From an uncultured Planctomyces sp. (GTDB lineage Bacteria; Planctomycetota; Planctomycetia; Planctomycetales; Planctomycetaceae), in NCBI GenBank assembly GCA_937904325.1, contig CALGTK010000199.1:1-51849 (forward strand): a stretch of DNA of 51,849 nucleotides. Direction: 5' to 3'. Below, piece after piece: positions 1 through 8,137 of this stretch. A program made the position numbers and the translations under genes. Positions within the stretch are counted from its first letter, which is position 1, and every line of letters starts with the position of its first letter. The notes under the pieces were generated by a model. The model did not search any database, was not told the origin of the DNA, and saw nothing but the letters and a program-made list of their open reading frames with translations.

Positions 1-1436
1 ACGGAACGATCGGAAGTGCGTCGACCGTCCCAGTCAAAGCACCATTCCCATACATTTCCGTACATGTCGTACAGGCCCCACGCATTGGGTTTCTTCTGGC
101 CAACCGGATGAGTGGTCTCCTGCGAGTTGGATGAAAGCCAGCCATAGTGACCCATTTCGTCCGAGTCGTCACCAAAGCTGAAACCTGTCGTGGTTCCCGC
201 ACGGGATGCGTATTCCCACTCTGCATCTGTTGGCAATCGGTAGACGAAACCGGCCGACTTCTCCTGTGGCATCGCAGACAGTTTGCGGCAGAACTCAACG
301 GCTTCGTTCCAACTGACATTCTCAACGGGGTTCTGCTTACCTTTGAATCGGCTCGGGTTCATCCCCGTCACCTTTTCATACTGCGTCTGAGTCACCTCAT
401 AAATCCCCAGTTCGAACGGTTTCTTCAGGGTCACCTGGTGAGGCGTCTCATCGTCATCACCGTCGACAGTTCCGGCAGGACGCCCTGCATGACCCATTCT
501 GAACGTGCCTGCGGGAATGGGCACGAAACGCATACGGATGCTGTTCTCGGCGGGAGCGTTTGCAAGGTTTGGTTTATGAAGCTCTCGCGGAACCACTGCC
601 AGCCACTTTCCGTCGGGCGACAGAACGGTTGAGCGTGTGTGGTCAATATCGTAGCAATCTGGTATTTCAAACGACGAGAGGCGTTTGCCACTGGGCAACT
701 CCCAGATCTGAAAATTTCGGTTTTTGCTGCTGAGACTGGCCAGAGTCCGACCATCGCGGGAAAAACTCAGCCATGTGACACCCTCCTGATGTTGCCCCAG
801 TGTCCGCTTCAATTTGCCGGTTTCGGCATCCCACAGCAAAACTTCACCACCGGCCGAAAACTTTCTGCCGCCGGTGGTAAGGGTAACCACGCCAGTACCG
901 CCGGCCACAACTTTCGCTTGAGGCCCAACGGCAAAGCTGAAAAAACCTCCGTGCTGTGCAGGTTTCTCCAGCCCCATCCTCACAAATACTTTGTCCACAG
1001 GCGCTGCGGGCTGATCTTCCTGTTTCGTATAAGGGGGCACGTTCCACAACCGGATTGTGTGATCAAAACTTCCCGAGGCGATGCGCTTGCCATCCGGGCT
1101 GAAACTCACGCTGCTGACACCCTCCCTATGTCCCGTGAGCGTTTTGAGTTCCTCGCCCGTCGACGCGTCCCACAGCTTGATCATTTTATCCCAACTTCCC
1201 GAGGCGATGCGCGTGCCATCCGGGCTGAAACTCACGCTGCGGACCTTATGCCTATGCCCCTTGAGCGTTTTGAGTTCCTCGCCCGTCGACGCGTCCCACA
1301 GTCGGATTGTGCTGTCTCCAAAATCTCCTCCCGAGACGATGCGCGTGCCATCCGGGCTGAAACTCACACTGAGGACCGCAAACTTATGTCCCGTGAGCGT
1401 GTGGAGTTCCTCGCCCGTCGCCACGTCCCACAACAT
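1..1436 (-). CDS. WD40-repeat / formylglycine-generating-enzyme-like protein, 3' part, interrupted and cut by the window edge
   Basis: Reading the minus strand from the ATG at 1434-1436, the frame stays open to position 1. It encodes about four clear WD40 blades (SVSFSPDG...IASGS...IKLWD), then a degenerate blade ending in QIWELPSG, then an FGE-sulfatase (SUMF1-type) domain. That domain shows IPAGTFRMG, EVTQTQYEKVTG, NPVENVSWNEAVEFC, RLPTDAEWEYASRAG and GNVWEWCFDWDG before the edge. In this family the SUMF1 fold either converts sulfatase Cys to formylglycine or serves as a C-type-lectin-like or regulatory module; the C-terminal part needed to decide is outside the window. The frame is continuous with the lipoprotein start at 1751 except for one in-frame TGA at 1452-1454, so 1434 is probably not the natural start. 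Either the gene is a recent pseudogene or the stop is a sequence error. Confidence 0.75.
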   Translation of the reverse strand, partial: MLWDVATGEELHTLTGHKFAVLSVSFSPDGTRIVSGGDFGDSTIRLWDASTGEELKTLKGHRHKVRSVSFSPDGTRIASGSWDKMIKLWDASTGEELKTLTGHREGVSSVSFSPDGKRIASGSFDHTIRLWNVPPYTKQEDQPAAPVDKVFVRMGLEKPAQHGGFFSFAVGPQAKVVAGGTGVVTLTTGGRKFSAGGEVLLWDAETGKLKRTLGQHQEGVTWLSFSRDGRTLASLSSKNRNFQIWELPSGKRLSSFEIPDCYDIDHTRSTVLSPDGKWLAVVPRELHKPNLANAPAENSIRMRFVPIPAGTFRMGHAGRPAGTVDGDDDETPHQVTLKKPFELGIYEVTQTQYEKVTGMNPSRFKGKQNPVENVSWNEAVEFCRKLSAMPQEKSAGFVYRLPTDAEWEYASRAGTTTGFSFGDDSDEMGHYGWLSSNSQETTHPVGQKKPNAWGLYDMYGNVWEWCFDWDGRRTSDRS

Positions 1437-1650
1437 GATTGTGCCCCACTTTCATCCCGAAGCGATACGCTTGCCATCCGGGCTGAAACTCACGCTGCGG
1501 ACCTTATGCCTATGCCCCTTGAGCGTGTGGAGTTCCTCGCCCGTGGCCGCGTCCCACAACTTGATTGTGTTGTCTCCGCTTCCCGAGGCGATGCGTTTGC
1601 CATCCGGGCTGAAACTCACGCTGGAGACAAATTCCGTATGTCCCTTGAGC
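1040..1650. repeat. Tandem in-frame WD40-encoding DNA repeats, period 126 (one 132) bp
   Basis: The motif CATCCGGGCTGAAACTCAC recurs at 1091, 1217, 1349, 1475 and 1601, giving periods of 126, 132, 126 and 126 bp. All are multiples of three and equal one 42- or 44-residue WD40 blade. Similarity is at the DNA level over most of each unit, not only at the protein level, including long shared runs around GAGTTCCTCGCCCGT. That points to recent duplication or gene conversion among blades. Confidence 0.9.
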
Positions 1651-1751
1651 GTGGTTGTTTTCCCCGGCGTTGTCGGCTGCGCTTCCGGCTTCGTATCCGG
1701 CCCACAACCCGTCATGGCAACAAGCAACACAGCAAGCAGTAGATGCCTCAT
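1452..1751 (-). pseudogene. N-terminal fragment of the same WD40/FGE lipoprotein gene, ended by a premature TGA
   Basis: This open frame starts [17 protein letters not shown], a lipoprotein signal with lipobox (AMTGC). It then enters a WD40 blade ([19 protein letters not shown]...[18 protein letters not shown]) and stops inside the second blade at RIASG. The TGA at 1452-1454 occupies the place where sister blades carry Ser or another residue ([16 protein letters not shown]). The spacing of the repeat is kept across it and the same frame continues downstream for over 1.4 kb, so a point change rather than a frameshift is the simplest reading. The product would be an outer- or inner-membrane-anchored lipoprotein with a beta-propeller. 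Selenocysteine use is not supported: Sec has no role in WD40 blades. Confidence 0.7.
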
Positions 1752-2044
1752 GGCGACAGCCTTTCCTGATCGGTCTCACGGAAATTCGCGCCACGAAGTC
1801 TACATCCCCTGCATGTCACCCCGAAACCATGACATACCTGCAGCGCAGGTTTAAGCTTACAGCAGCCTCGATACGCAAACGATGGGTGCAGTCCCAGCAT
1901 TGTCTGCCATTCCCGCGGTAAAAACTGACGCGTCAAAGCTCTACATTTAGAGAACGCGTGGTATACGTCATGACTTGATGAGGCACAGAAATCAGTCACC
2001 GGCAAAGAATATTTATTGTCGATCGTAGAATCAGAGCCCACGAA

Positions 2045-3034
2045 ATGAAAAACAAGATCACATCACGACGTGACTTCTTATGCACTACCAGCGCGGCCGC
2101 GAGCTCGATCATGCTGCCTCAGCAGGTCATGGGTTCGTTGGGGAAAATAAAGACGCCCATCAAGCTCGGTATGATCGCCGACCTGCACCAGGATGTTATG
2201 CACGATGGCCCGGCGAGACTGCAGGCCTTCCTCGATGCCATGCAGGAAGAACAGCCCGATGCCCTGGTACAGCTTGGCGACTTCGCCTATCCGACAAAGA
2301 AAAACGAGGCGGTTACCAGGGCGTTTGAAAACGCGCATCCCAGAACGCTGCATGTTCTTGGAAATCACGAGATCGATGGCGGGCACACTTTTGATGAGGT
2401 TGCGAAGCTCTGGGGAATGAAGGGACGCTACTACACCGAAAACGTTAATGGTCTAAATCTGGTTGTCCTCGATGGAAACGAGAAACCGCAGAACCATAAG
2501 AGCGGTTACCCCGCGCACATCGGGGAGAAACAGCTCGAGTGGCTTGCGAAACAGCTGAACACCCTCAATGGCCCGATTCTCGTCATGTGCCATCAGCCTC
2601 TGGCAGGTCCTTCAAGTATCGACAACGCGGAAGCGGTCCAGACGCTATTGAACGCAGCAGCCGACAAGGTTCTGCTGGCTGTCAACGGGCACACCCACAT
2701 TGACCACGTGGCACATGCGGGCAGGATCCCCTGCCTGCACGTAAACTCGGCTTCCTATAAATGGGTCGGCGGGTCCTACCGCAACAAGAGCTACCCGGCC
2801 GATATCCACGCCAGGTTCCGCTGGGTCGAGTATACCTGCCCCTACCGCGACAGCCTCTTCACTACCCTCACCATCGATCCCGCCCGTGGACGCATCGACG
2901 TCAAGGGCCGCGAGAGCCGTTGGGTCGGAAAATCTCCTGCGCAACTGGGGGTCGCCGCGAAACCTGACCTGATTGATGGCAAGGAAATTTGCCCCGAAAT
3001 TCGCAGTCGGCGCATCAGGCCAGCCGAGAAGTAA
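2045..3034 (+). CDS. Tat-exported calcineurin-like metallophosphoesterase
   Basis: The 329-residue protein begins with a twin-arginine signal (SRRDFL at residues 7-12, followed by a small, hydrophobic stretch to about residue 30), so it should act folded in the periplasm. The binuclear metal-site motifs of the metallophosphoesterase family are all present: D46-x-H48 (ADLHQD), GD79, GNHE 106-109, H183 (MCHQP) and GHTH 215-218. The region after residue 220 (HVNSASYKWVGG) resembles the C-terminal part of secreted purple-acid-phosphatase-like or phosphohydrolase proteins. Substrate cannot be read from the sequence; phosphodiesters or phosphomonoesters are possible. It is divergent from the WD40/FGE gene and convergent with the DUF1501 gene, so it is probably monocistronic. 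Confidence 0.85.
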   Translation: MKNKITSRRDFLCTTSAAASSIMLPQQVMGSLGKIKTPIKLGMIADLHQDVMHDGPARLQAFLDAMQEEQPDALVQLGDFAYPTKKNEAVTRAFENAHPRTLHVLGNHEIDGGHTFDEVAKLWGMKGRYYTENVNGLNLVVLDGNEKPQNHKSGYPAHIGEKQLEWLAKQLNTLNGPILVMCHQPLAGPSSIDNAEAVQTLLNAAADKVLLAVNGHTHIDHVAHAGRIPCLHVNSASYKWVGGSYRNKSYPADIHARFRWVEYTCPYRDSLFTTLTIDPARGRIDVKGRESRWVGKSPAQLGVAAKPDLIDGKEICPEIRSRRIRPAEK

Positions 3035-3136
3035 CCGAAGCAGAAAGCATCCAGAGCGATCGAAGACACGAAAACCATCACCTGTTGGTCCAAGTTCACG
3101 GCAATACTGCGACGACCAGGCCGTTTCCGGTTCGGC

Positions 3137-4540
3137 TTACCCAAACAGTTCCATGACTGGTTTGCCGGTTGTCAGAGAGGCTGAAATGCCGCTGGCGTCT
3201 GTTGGATCGTTGATCGGAATGTCGAGGGCGTGATAGATGGTCGCGGCGAGTTCTTCGGGACGAACTGGCTTGTCGGTGACATACTCGCCTCGCTTGTTGG
3301 TCTTGCCATACACCTTCCCGCCAGCGATGCCCGCTCCGGCGATGATCGACGAGAAGCACTTTGGCCAGTGCTGCCGTCCTGGTGGATCCTGTTTCAGCAC
3401 GAACGGTGTGCGACCGAATTCGCCTGTGACGACGACAAGGGTGTCGTCCAGCATGCCACGCTCGGTGAGGTCAGAAAACAATCCGGCCAAAGCCTGATCC
3501 AGACGAGGCAAACAGAATCCCATGCCGTAGGAGCCGTTGCCGAAGGCGTTGCCCATACCCATGTTTCCGCCGTGCATGTCCCAACTGCTGCTCGGCGGAC
3601 CTTTCTTGTCGTGCTCTGCCTGGCCGGTCCAGCCGTTGACGGTGACAAAGCGGACTCCTGACTCGACCATGCGCCGCGCGAGAAGAAGATTCTGCCCCAG
3701 CGGATGCATCCCATAGCGTTCCCGCGTTTTGACCGGTTCCTGATTTAACTTAAACGCCTGCCGGCCTTCCTGGCGTGTCATGGCGTCGTACGTCTTCTCA
3801 CGCAGGTCAGACCAGTCTTTGACCTGACTGTCCTTGTCCAGTCTGGCCGATTCAAGGCTGCTAAGCAGCGACTTACGCTGACCGAATCGTTGTTTGTCGT
3901 ACGGATTGTAGAGTTCAGGCGGCTCAAAGTTGTCCATAGCCGGGTGATTGGTTGCCGAGCCGACAAACATCGGCGCATAAGCCGATCCAAGGTAGCCACC
4001 GATACCGATGTTGGGCGCGCAGAAGACGGGTGGACCTACACATTTGATGAGCCAGGCATTCGACACGAAGTTGCGCGTGCTGGGTTTGTGTTTGGCAACG
4101 AACGAGCCGAGGTACGGATGCTCGTCCGGCATGCCCTGTTGCACTCGCTTCTCAGACTGACCACTGAGTAGATTGTGCATCGCGTCAAAGTGATTACTGA
4201 TTGATCCCGGATGCGACATCGAGTTAATGAGGGTGAAGTGGTCCGTCAGCTTCGCCAGTTCGGTGTGCATCTCATTGATGCGCATCCCGGGTACTTTGGT
4301 GGCAATCGGCTCGTAAGGGCCGCGATAGTCCAGCGGTGCGTCTGGTTTCATGTCCCAGGTGTCGACGTGACTTGGTCCTCCGCAAAGCAGAACAAAGATG
4401 CAGGACTTGTTTGAAGCGACAGCTTTGCCGTCTTCGTCGACCTTGTCGCTGCCCATCACGACGCCAGGCATGCCGAGGCTCATTGTTCCCAGACCGCTTG
4501 CGATGAGGGCTTGTCGCCGGTTCATTTGAAGTTCGTTCAT
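3137..4540 (-). CDS. DUF1501 family protein, stand-alone copy
   Basis: The 467-residue protein has a Tat-like N-terminus (NRRQAL, then a Gly/Ser-rich hydrophobic run to about residue 30). It carries the DUF1501 signatures CGGPSHVDTWDMKP (53-66) and TGEFGRTP (372-379). DUF1501 is a distant alkaline-phosphatase/sulfatase-fold family that is very common in planctomycetes and usually sits directly after a PSCyt1/DUF1549/DUF1553 gene. This copy has no such partner and instead lies divergent from a sulfatase (249 bp gap) and convergent with the phosphoesterase. No biochemical activity is established for the family as far as I know. GGAA lies 7 nt before the ATG at 4540. Confidence 0.88.
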   Translation of the reverse strand: MNELQMNRRQALIASGLGTMSLGMPGVVMGSDKVDEDGKAVASNKSCIFVLLCGGPSHVDTWDMKPDAPLDYRGPYEPIATKVPGMRINEMHTELAKLTDHFTLINSMSHPGSISNHFDAMHNLLSGQSEKRVQQGMPDEHPYLGSFVAKHKPSTRNFVSNAWLIKCVGPPVFCAPNIGIGGYLGSAYAPMFVGSATNHPAMDNFEPPELYNPYDKQRFGQRKSLLSSLESARLDKDSQVKDWSDLREKTYDAMTRQEGRQAFKLNQEPVKTRERYGMHPLGQNLLLARRMVESGVRFVTVNGWTGQAEHDKKGPPSSSWDMHGGNMGMGNAFGNGSYGMGFCLPRLDQALAGLFSDLTERGMLDDTLVVVTGEFGRTPFVLKQDPPGRQHWPKCFSSIIAGAGIAGGKVYGKTNKRGEYVTDKPVRPEELAATIYHALDIPINDPTDASGISASLTTGKPVMELFG

Positions 4541-4680
4541 GCAGAAATTCCATTTCGAAATTGACGACGCGTGCAGGTGCTCTGAGTCTATCAGAGTTCA
4601 GCTGTTTCTATAAATGGAGAGTTGCTTTCGTGTAGTTGTCAGTTTGTTACGAAACCGTTATTGCCGAATACACAGGTACG

Positions 4681-4706
4681 TTGTCGGAGTACGGTTTGCC
4701 TATAAT
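4681..4706 (+). promoter_or_regulatory. Possible promoter for the sulfatase gene
   Basis: A perfect TATAAT lies at 4701-4706, about 84 bp before the sulfatase ATG, with TTGTCG at 4681-4686. The spacer is only 14 bp, shorter than the usual 16-18, so the -35 assignment is weak. Confidence 0.3.
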
Positions 4707-4789
4707 GAGACCAGAGATTACTCACAATCGTGGGCACAATACCGCAGTCCCTGAAATTTACGGGCAAACATTAAGGAAGAACGAGCAGA

Positions 4790-6448
4790 ATGTTGAGTTC
4801 AATTTCTGTCGCGATTGAAGAAGTACATCGGTCTCTGCTACGCGTGTCACCTGGCGGCTTACGAGTTTTCATTCTTGCGACCGCGGCGTGCGTTGTGACT
4901 GTGGTTCCGCATGCGAAATTGGTCGCGGCAGAGCCTGACGCTCGACCGAACATTGTTTTGATCATGGCGGATGATCTGGGGTTTTCAGATCTTGGATGCT
5001 ACGGTTCGGAAATTGAAACTCCGAATCTGGATGCTCTGGCGGCCAAAGGGCTTCGGTTTTCTCAGTTTTATAACACCGCTAAGTGTCACTCCTCGCGAGT
5101 TTCACTGCTGACCGGTCTGTACTGCGACCAGGCGGGTGGGGCGAGTCTCAGTCGTGGGGCGACGATTGCTGAGGTCATGACGCGTGCAGGCTATTCGGCT
5201 TCGATGGTCGGAAAGTGGCATCTCAGCAAGCAGCCAACGGACTTCGGTTTCGAGCGATACTGGGGACATCTTTCCGGAGCGACAAACTTTTTCACCGGTG
5301 ACGATACGTTCCGTCTGAATGGCGAACCGTGGGTCGTGCCGAAAATGTTGAATGGTCGACCGTTCTACACGACTCACGCCATAACGGATTTCGCGTTGGG
5401 CTTTCTTGATGAGGCAACGGCCAGCGACAAACCGTTTCTGCTCTACACAGCGTTCAATGCGCCGCATTACCCGTTGCAGGCTCCCAGGGTTGAAGTCCTG
5501 AAATACAACGGCCGCTACGATGCTGGATGGGATGCGCTCAGGAAGTCACGGCACCAAAGGCAAATTGCTTCGGGGCTTCTACCACGGAAGTGGAAGCTGA
5601 GCCCCAGACCAGAGCATATTCCGGCGTGGAAGAGTCTTACGGACGATGAACGAGTGTGGGAAGCGGACCGGATGGAAGTCTTTGCGGCGATGGTAGACGT
5701 ACTCGATCAGAATGTTGGCCGTCTGGTGAAACACCTCAAAGATAAAGGCTTGTACGAAAATACGCTAATTCTGTTCTGCTCGGATAATGGGGCATGTCCG
5801 TTCGAGCGAACGCGGGGTAAGAATCTGAAACCGTGGGACCCGGAAAGTTACTGGACCTACGACGCCAGTTGGGCTCACGCCGGTAACACGCCGTTCCGAC
5901 TCTACAAACAAAACCAGCATGAAGGTGGCATCTCATCGCCGATGATCGCTCACTGGCCGAACGGTCTGAAAACGAAGCCCGGATCGGTTACTGATCAGCC
6001 TGGTCATCTGATTGACTTTATGGCGACGTTCATTGATCTGGCCGGAGCCGACTATCCCAGTGAAATCGGAGAGCGAAAAGTCGATCCACTGCAGGGAAAG
6101 TCGTTGCTGCCGATATTTCGCGACGAAACACGCCAGGGGCATGAACAGCTTTACTTTCACTTCGGATCGGACCGCGCGCTGCGTCAGGGGCCGTGGAAGC
6201 TGGTTTCCGCGAAACTCGGGAAGTGGGAACTTTACAACCTGGACGAAGACCGCACGGAGCTGGACGACCTGTCAAAGAAGCATCCCGAACGCGTTGCGGC
6301 GATGTCCGCAGAATGGTTTCGAGTGGCGAAAGATGTCGAACGACTTGGCGGAAAGGGCCTTGCACCGATTGGCAGGAAAGTCAAAGAACTGAATTTTCGC
6401 GGAAAGTCTGCTTCAGGAACTTCGAAGAAACGAACCAAAAAGAAATAG
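4790..6448 (+). CDS. Sulfatase (arylsulfatase type) with CHSSR active-site motif
   Basis: The 552-residue type I sulfatase has an N-terminal hydrophobic export segment (about residues 24-47, ending LVAA). The metal-binding NIVLIMADD follows, with D61 and D62. The maturation motif is C99-H-S-S-R103 followed by VSLLTG; Cys99 should become formylglycine. The third motif position is Ser where Pro or Ala is usual. GKWHL and FCSDNG supply further catalytic and Ca-binding residues. The protein ends in a lysine-rich tail (KKRTKKK). AAGGAAG 12 nt upstream supports the ATG at 4790. It would remove sulfate esters from a carbohydrate in the periplasm or outside; the substrate is unknown. Its divergent neighbour is DUF1501. 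Confidence 0.92.
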   Translation: MLSSISVAIEEVHRSLLRVSPGGLRVFILATAACVVTVVPHAKLVAAEPDARPNIVLIMADDLGFSDLGCYGSEIETPNLDALAAKGLRFSQFYNTAKCHSSRVSLLTGLYCDQAGGASLSRGATIAEVMTRAGYSASMVGKWHLSKQPTDFGFERYWGHLSGATNFFTGDDTFRLNGEPWVVPKMLNGRPFYTTHAITDFALGFLDEATASDKPFLLYTAFNAPHYPLQAPRVEVLKYNGRYDAGWDALRKSRHQRQIASGLLPRKWKLSPRPEHIPAWKSLTDDERVWEADRMEVFAAMVDVLDQNVGRLVKHLKDKGLYENTLILFCSDNGACPFERTRGKNLKPWDPESYWTYDASWAHAGNTPFRLYKQNQHEGGISSPMIAHWPNGLKTKPGSVTDQPGHLIDFMATFIDLAGADYPSEIGERKVDPLQGKSLLPIFRDETRQGHEQLYFHFGSDRALRQGPWKLVSAKLGKWELYNLDEDRTELDDLSKKHPERVAAMSAEWFRVAKDVERLGGKGLAPIGRKVKELNFRGKSASGTSKKRTKKK

Positions 6449-6455
6449 CTTCGAT

Positions 6456-6487
6456 AGCCTGACATGTGTTCAGCCTGACATGTGTTC
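6456..6487. repeat. Perfect 16-bp tandem duplication
   Basis: AGCCTGACATGTGTTC occurs twice head to tail immediately after the sulfatase stop and before the terminator hairpin. It looks like a replication-slippage duplication in non-coding DNA. Confidence 0.9.
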
Positions 6488-6492
6488 AAGAA

Positions 6493-6525
6493 AATCCCGA
6501 CAGGTTCCAGGGACCTGCCGGGATT
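6493..6525 (+). terminator. Terminator-like hairpin between sulfatase and DUF1501 genes
   Basis: AATCCCGACAGGT at 6493-6505 pairs with ACCTGCCGGGATT at 6513-6525 (13 bp, one mismatch) around a 7-nt loop. The sequence ATTCATTTT follows on the plus strand. It lies between convergent genes and could serve both. Confidence 0.65.
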
Positions 6526-6585
6526 ATTCATTTTCGGCTGAAGTAGCATGCGACGCGACGCACCACGATTATCGCCAGGCGAAGA

Positions 6586-8049
6586 TTACGCAATGATCTG
6601 TTTAATCGGCTCGGCACCTTCGACTCCGACGAGTCGTTGCTCGAGACCATCGTAGAAGTACGACAGCTTGTTTGGATCAAAGCCGAGCTGGTTGAGAATC
6701 GTGGCGTGCAGATTCTTGACGTGGTAGCGATTCTCTACAGCCTTACTGCCCAGTTCGTCTGTCGTTCCGACGCTGGTTCCGCCCTTGATTCCTCCCCCGG
6801 CCATCCACATGGTGAAGCCGTAGCTGTTGTGGTCTCGGCCAGTGCCTTTGGCGTATTCGGCCGTGGGCTGTCGACCAAACTCGCCGCCCCAGACGATCAG
6901 TGTGTTTTTCAACAGGCCTCTTTGTTTGAGATCTTTCAACAGGCCGGCGATCGGCTTGTCCGTCTCGGCAGCATGGAGGTTGTGGTTGTGCTGGAGGTCG
7001 CCGTGAGCATCCCAGTTGGCATCATTGTGATTGCCGCCTGAGTAAATCTGGACGAAGCGAACTCCGCGTTCGACGAGCCGTCTGGCAAGCAGACACTGCT
7101 TTCCGAAGGTGCCGGATTTCTCGCCGTTCAGTCCGTACATCTCCTGCGTGGCTGCCGTTTCCTGTGAGATGTCCGTCGCTTCGGGGGCGGCGGTCTGCAT
7201 GCGGAAAGCCAGTTCGTAGTTGGCGATTCTCGCAGCAAGTTCGGTGTTGTCCTGCCGAGCTTTCTGATGCTCCTTATTGTACTGATCTAAAGTCGCCAGC
7301 AGTTTCTGTTGCGTCTCGCTTGTCATTCCTGCTGGCGGAGCGAGGTTCAGGATTGGTGTTCCCTGGGCCCGCATGATCGTTGCCTGATAACTGGCAGGCA
7401 TGTACCCGCAGCTCCAGTTCTTAGCACCCGAGATCGGGCCTCCTCGTGGATCGAGCATTACCACGAAGCCAGGAAGATTCTGGTTTTCACTGCCCAGGCC
7501 GTAAGTAGTCCATGAACCAAGACAGGGACTTCCACTGAGAATCTTTCCACTGTTCATCATCAGCATGGCCGATCCGTGAATTGGCGAGTCAGCGGTCATG
7601 GAATGAAGAAACGCAATGTCGTCGACCATTTCGGCTTTGTGAGGGAACAGGTCAGAAACCCACTTGCCGCACTCGCCGTACTGTTTGAAGTTCCAGCGAG
7701 GTTCGACAATCCGTCCCTGGTTCCTATGGCCGCCGCGACCGAACGTTTTGACGTCGATCGTTTTGTTGTCCATCCCTTTCATTTTGGGCTTGTAATCGAA
7801 CGTGTCGATATGGCTTGGTCCTCCATACATGTAAAGGAAGATTACCGACGTCGCTTGCGGATCGTGGTGTGGCTTCTTCGGTGCCAGTGGGTTCGTCCAG
7901 GCGGTCTGTCCATCGGCGGCGACGGCTTGATTGTCCAGGAAGCCGTCTTCGCTGAACATGCCAGCGAGGGCCGTGCCGGTAAATCCAGCTCCGGTCTGCC
8001 AGAGGAATTCTCGCCGTGTGCGGCCACAGAAATTTGATTCAGTCATCAT
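6586..8049 (-). CDS. DUF1501 family protein, partner of the PSCyt1 gene upstream
   Basis: The 487-residue protein starts with a Tat signal (RTRREFLWQTGAGFTG, residues 10-25) and carries the family motifs MYGGPSHIDTFDYKP (about 73-87) and GGEFGRQPTAEYAKGTGRDHN in its C-terminal third. It is the second gene of a two-gene operon: the PSCyt1/DUF1549/DUF1553 gene ends 88 bp upstream on the same strand. A purine-rich GGGGTG precedes the ATG. The repeated operon order elsewhere in this window (39850-44174 and 45450-49921) implies the two products act together in the periplasm, probably as enzyme and redox or binding partner. That is inference; the family has no assigned reaction. Confidence 0.9.
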   Translation of the reverse strand: MMTESNFCGRTRREFLWQTGAGFTGTALAGMFSEDGFLDNQAVAADGQTAWTNPLAPKKPHHDPQATSVIFLYMYGGPSHIDTFDYKPKMKGMDNKTIDVKTFGRGGHRNQGRIVEPRWNFKQYGECGKWVSDLFPHKAEMVDDIAFLHSMTADSPIHGSAMLMMNSGKILSGSPCLGSWTTYGLGSENQNLPGFVVMLDPRGGPISGAKNWSCGYMPASYQATIMRAQGTPILNLAPPAGMTSETQQKLLATLDQYNKEHQKARQDNTELAARIANYELAFRMQTAAPEATDISQETAATQEMYGLNGEKSGTFGKQCLLARRLVERGVRFVQIYSGGNHNDANWDAHGDLQHNHNLHAAETDKPIAGLLKDLKQRGLLKNTLIVWGGEFGRQPTAEYAKGTGRDHNSYGFTMWMAGGGIKGGTSVGTTDELGSKAVENRYHVKNLHATILNQLGFDPNKLSYFYDGLEQRLVGVEGAEPIKQIIA

Positions 8050-8137
8050 ATCACCCCGTTATCGATTAACTCAGTATTCGAGTAGTTGTCTGGTTTCGGC
8101 ACAACCCTTTGGTACTTGAGGAAGGCCGAACGACGGA

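Noticed and set aside
1452-1454. TGA read as selenocysteine
   Set aside because: No Sec-type context; the site is a structural position in a WD40 blade and no catalytic Cys stands there in sister repeats.
639-1854. Long plus-strand open frames opposite the WD40 repeats
   Set aside because: They consist of regularly repeated arginine-rich or serine-rich units that mirror the 126-bp repeats on the other strand; no ribosome sites or families.
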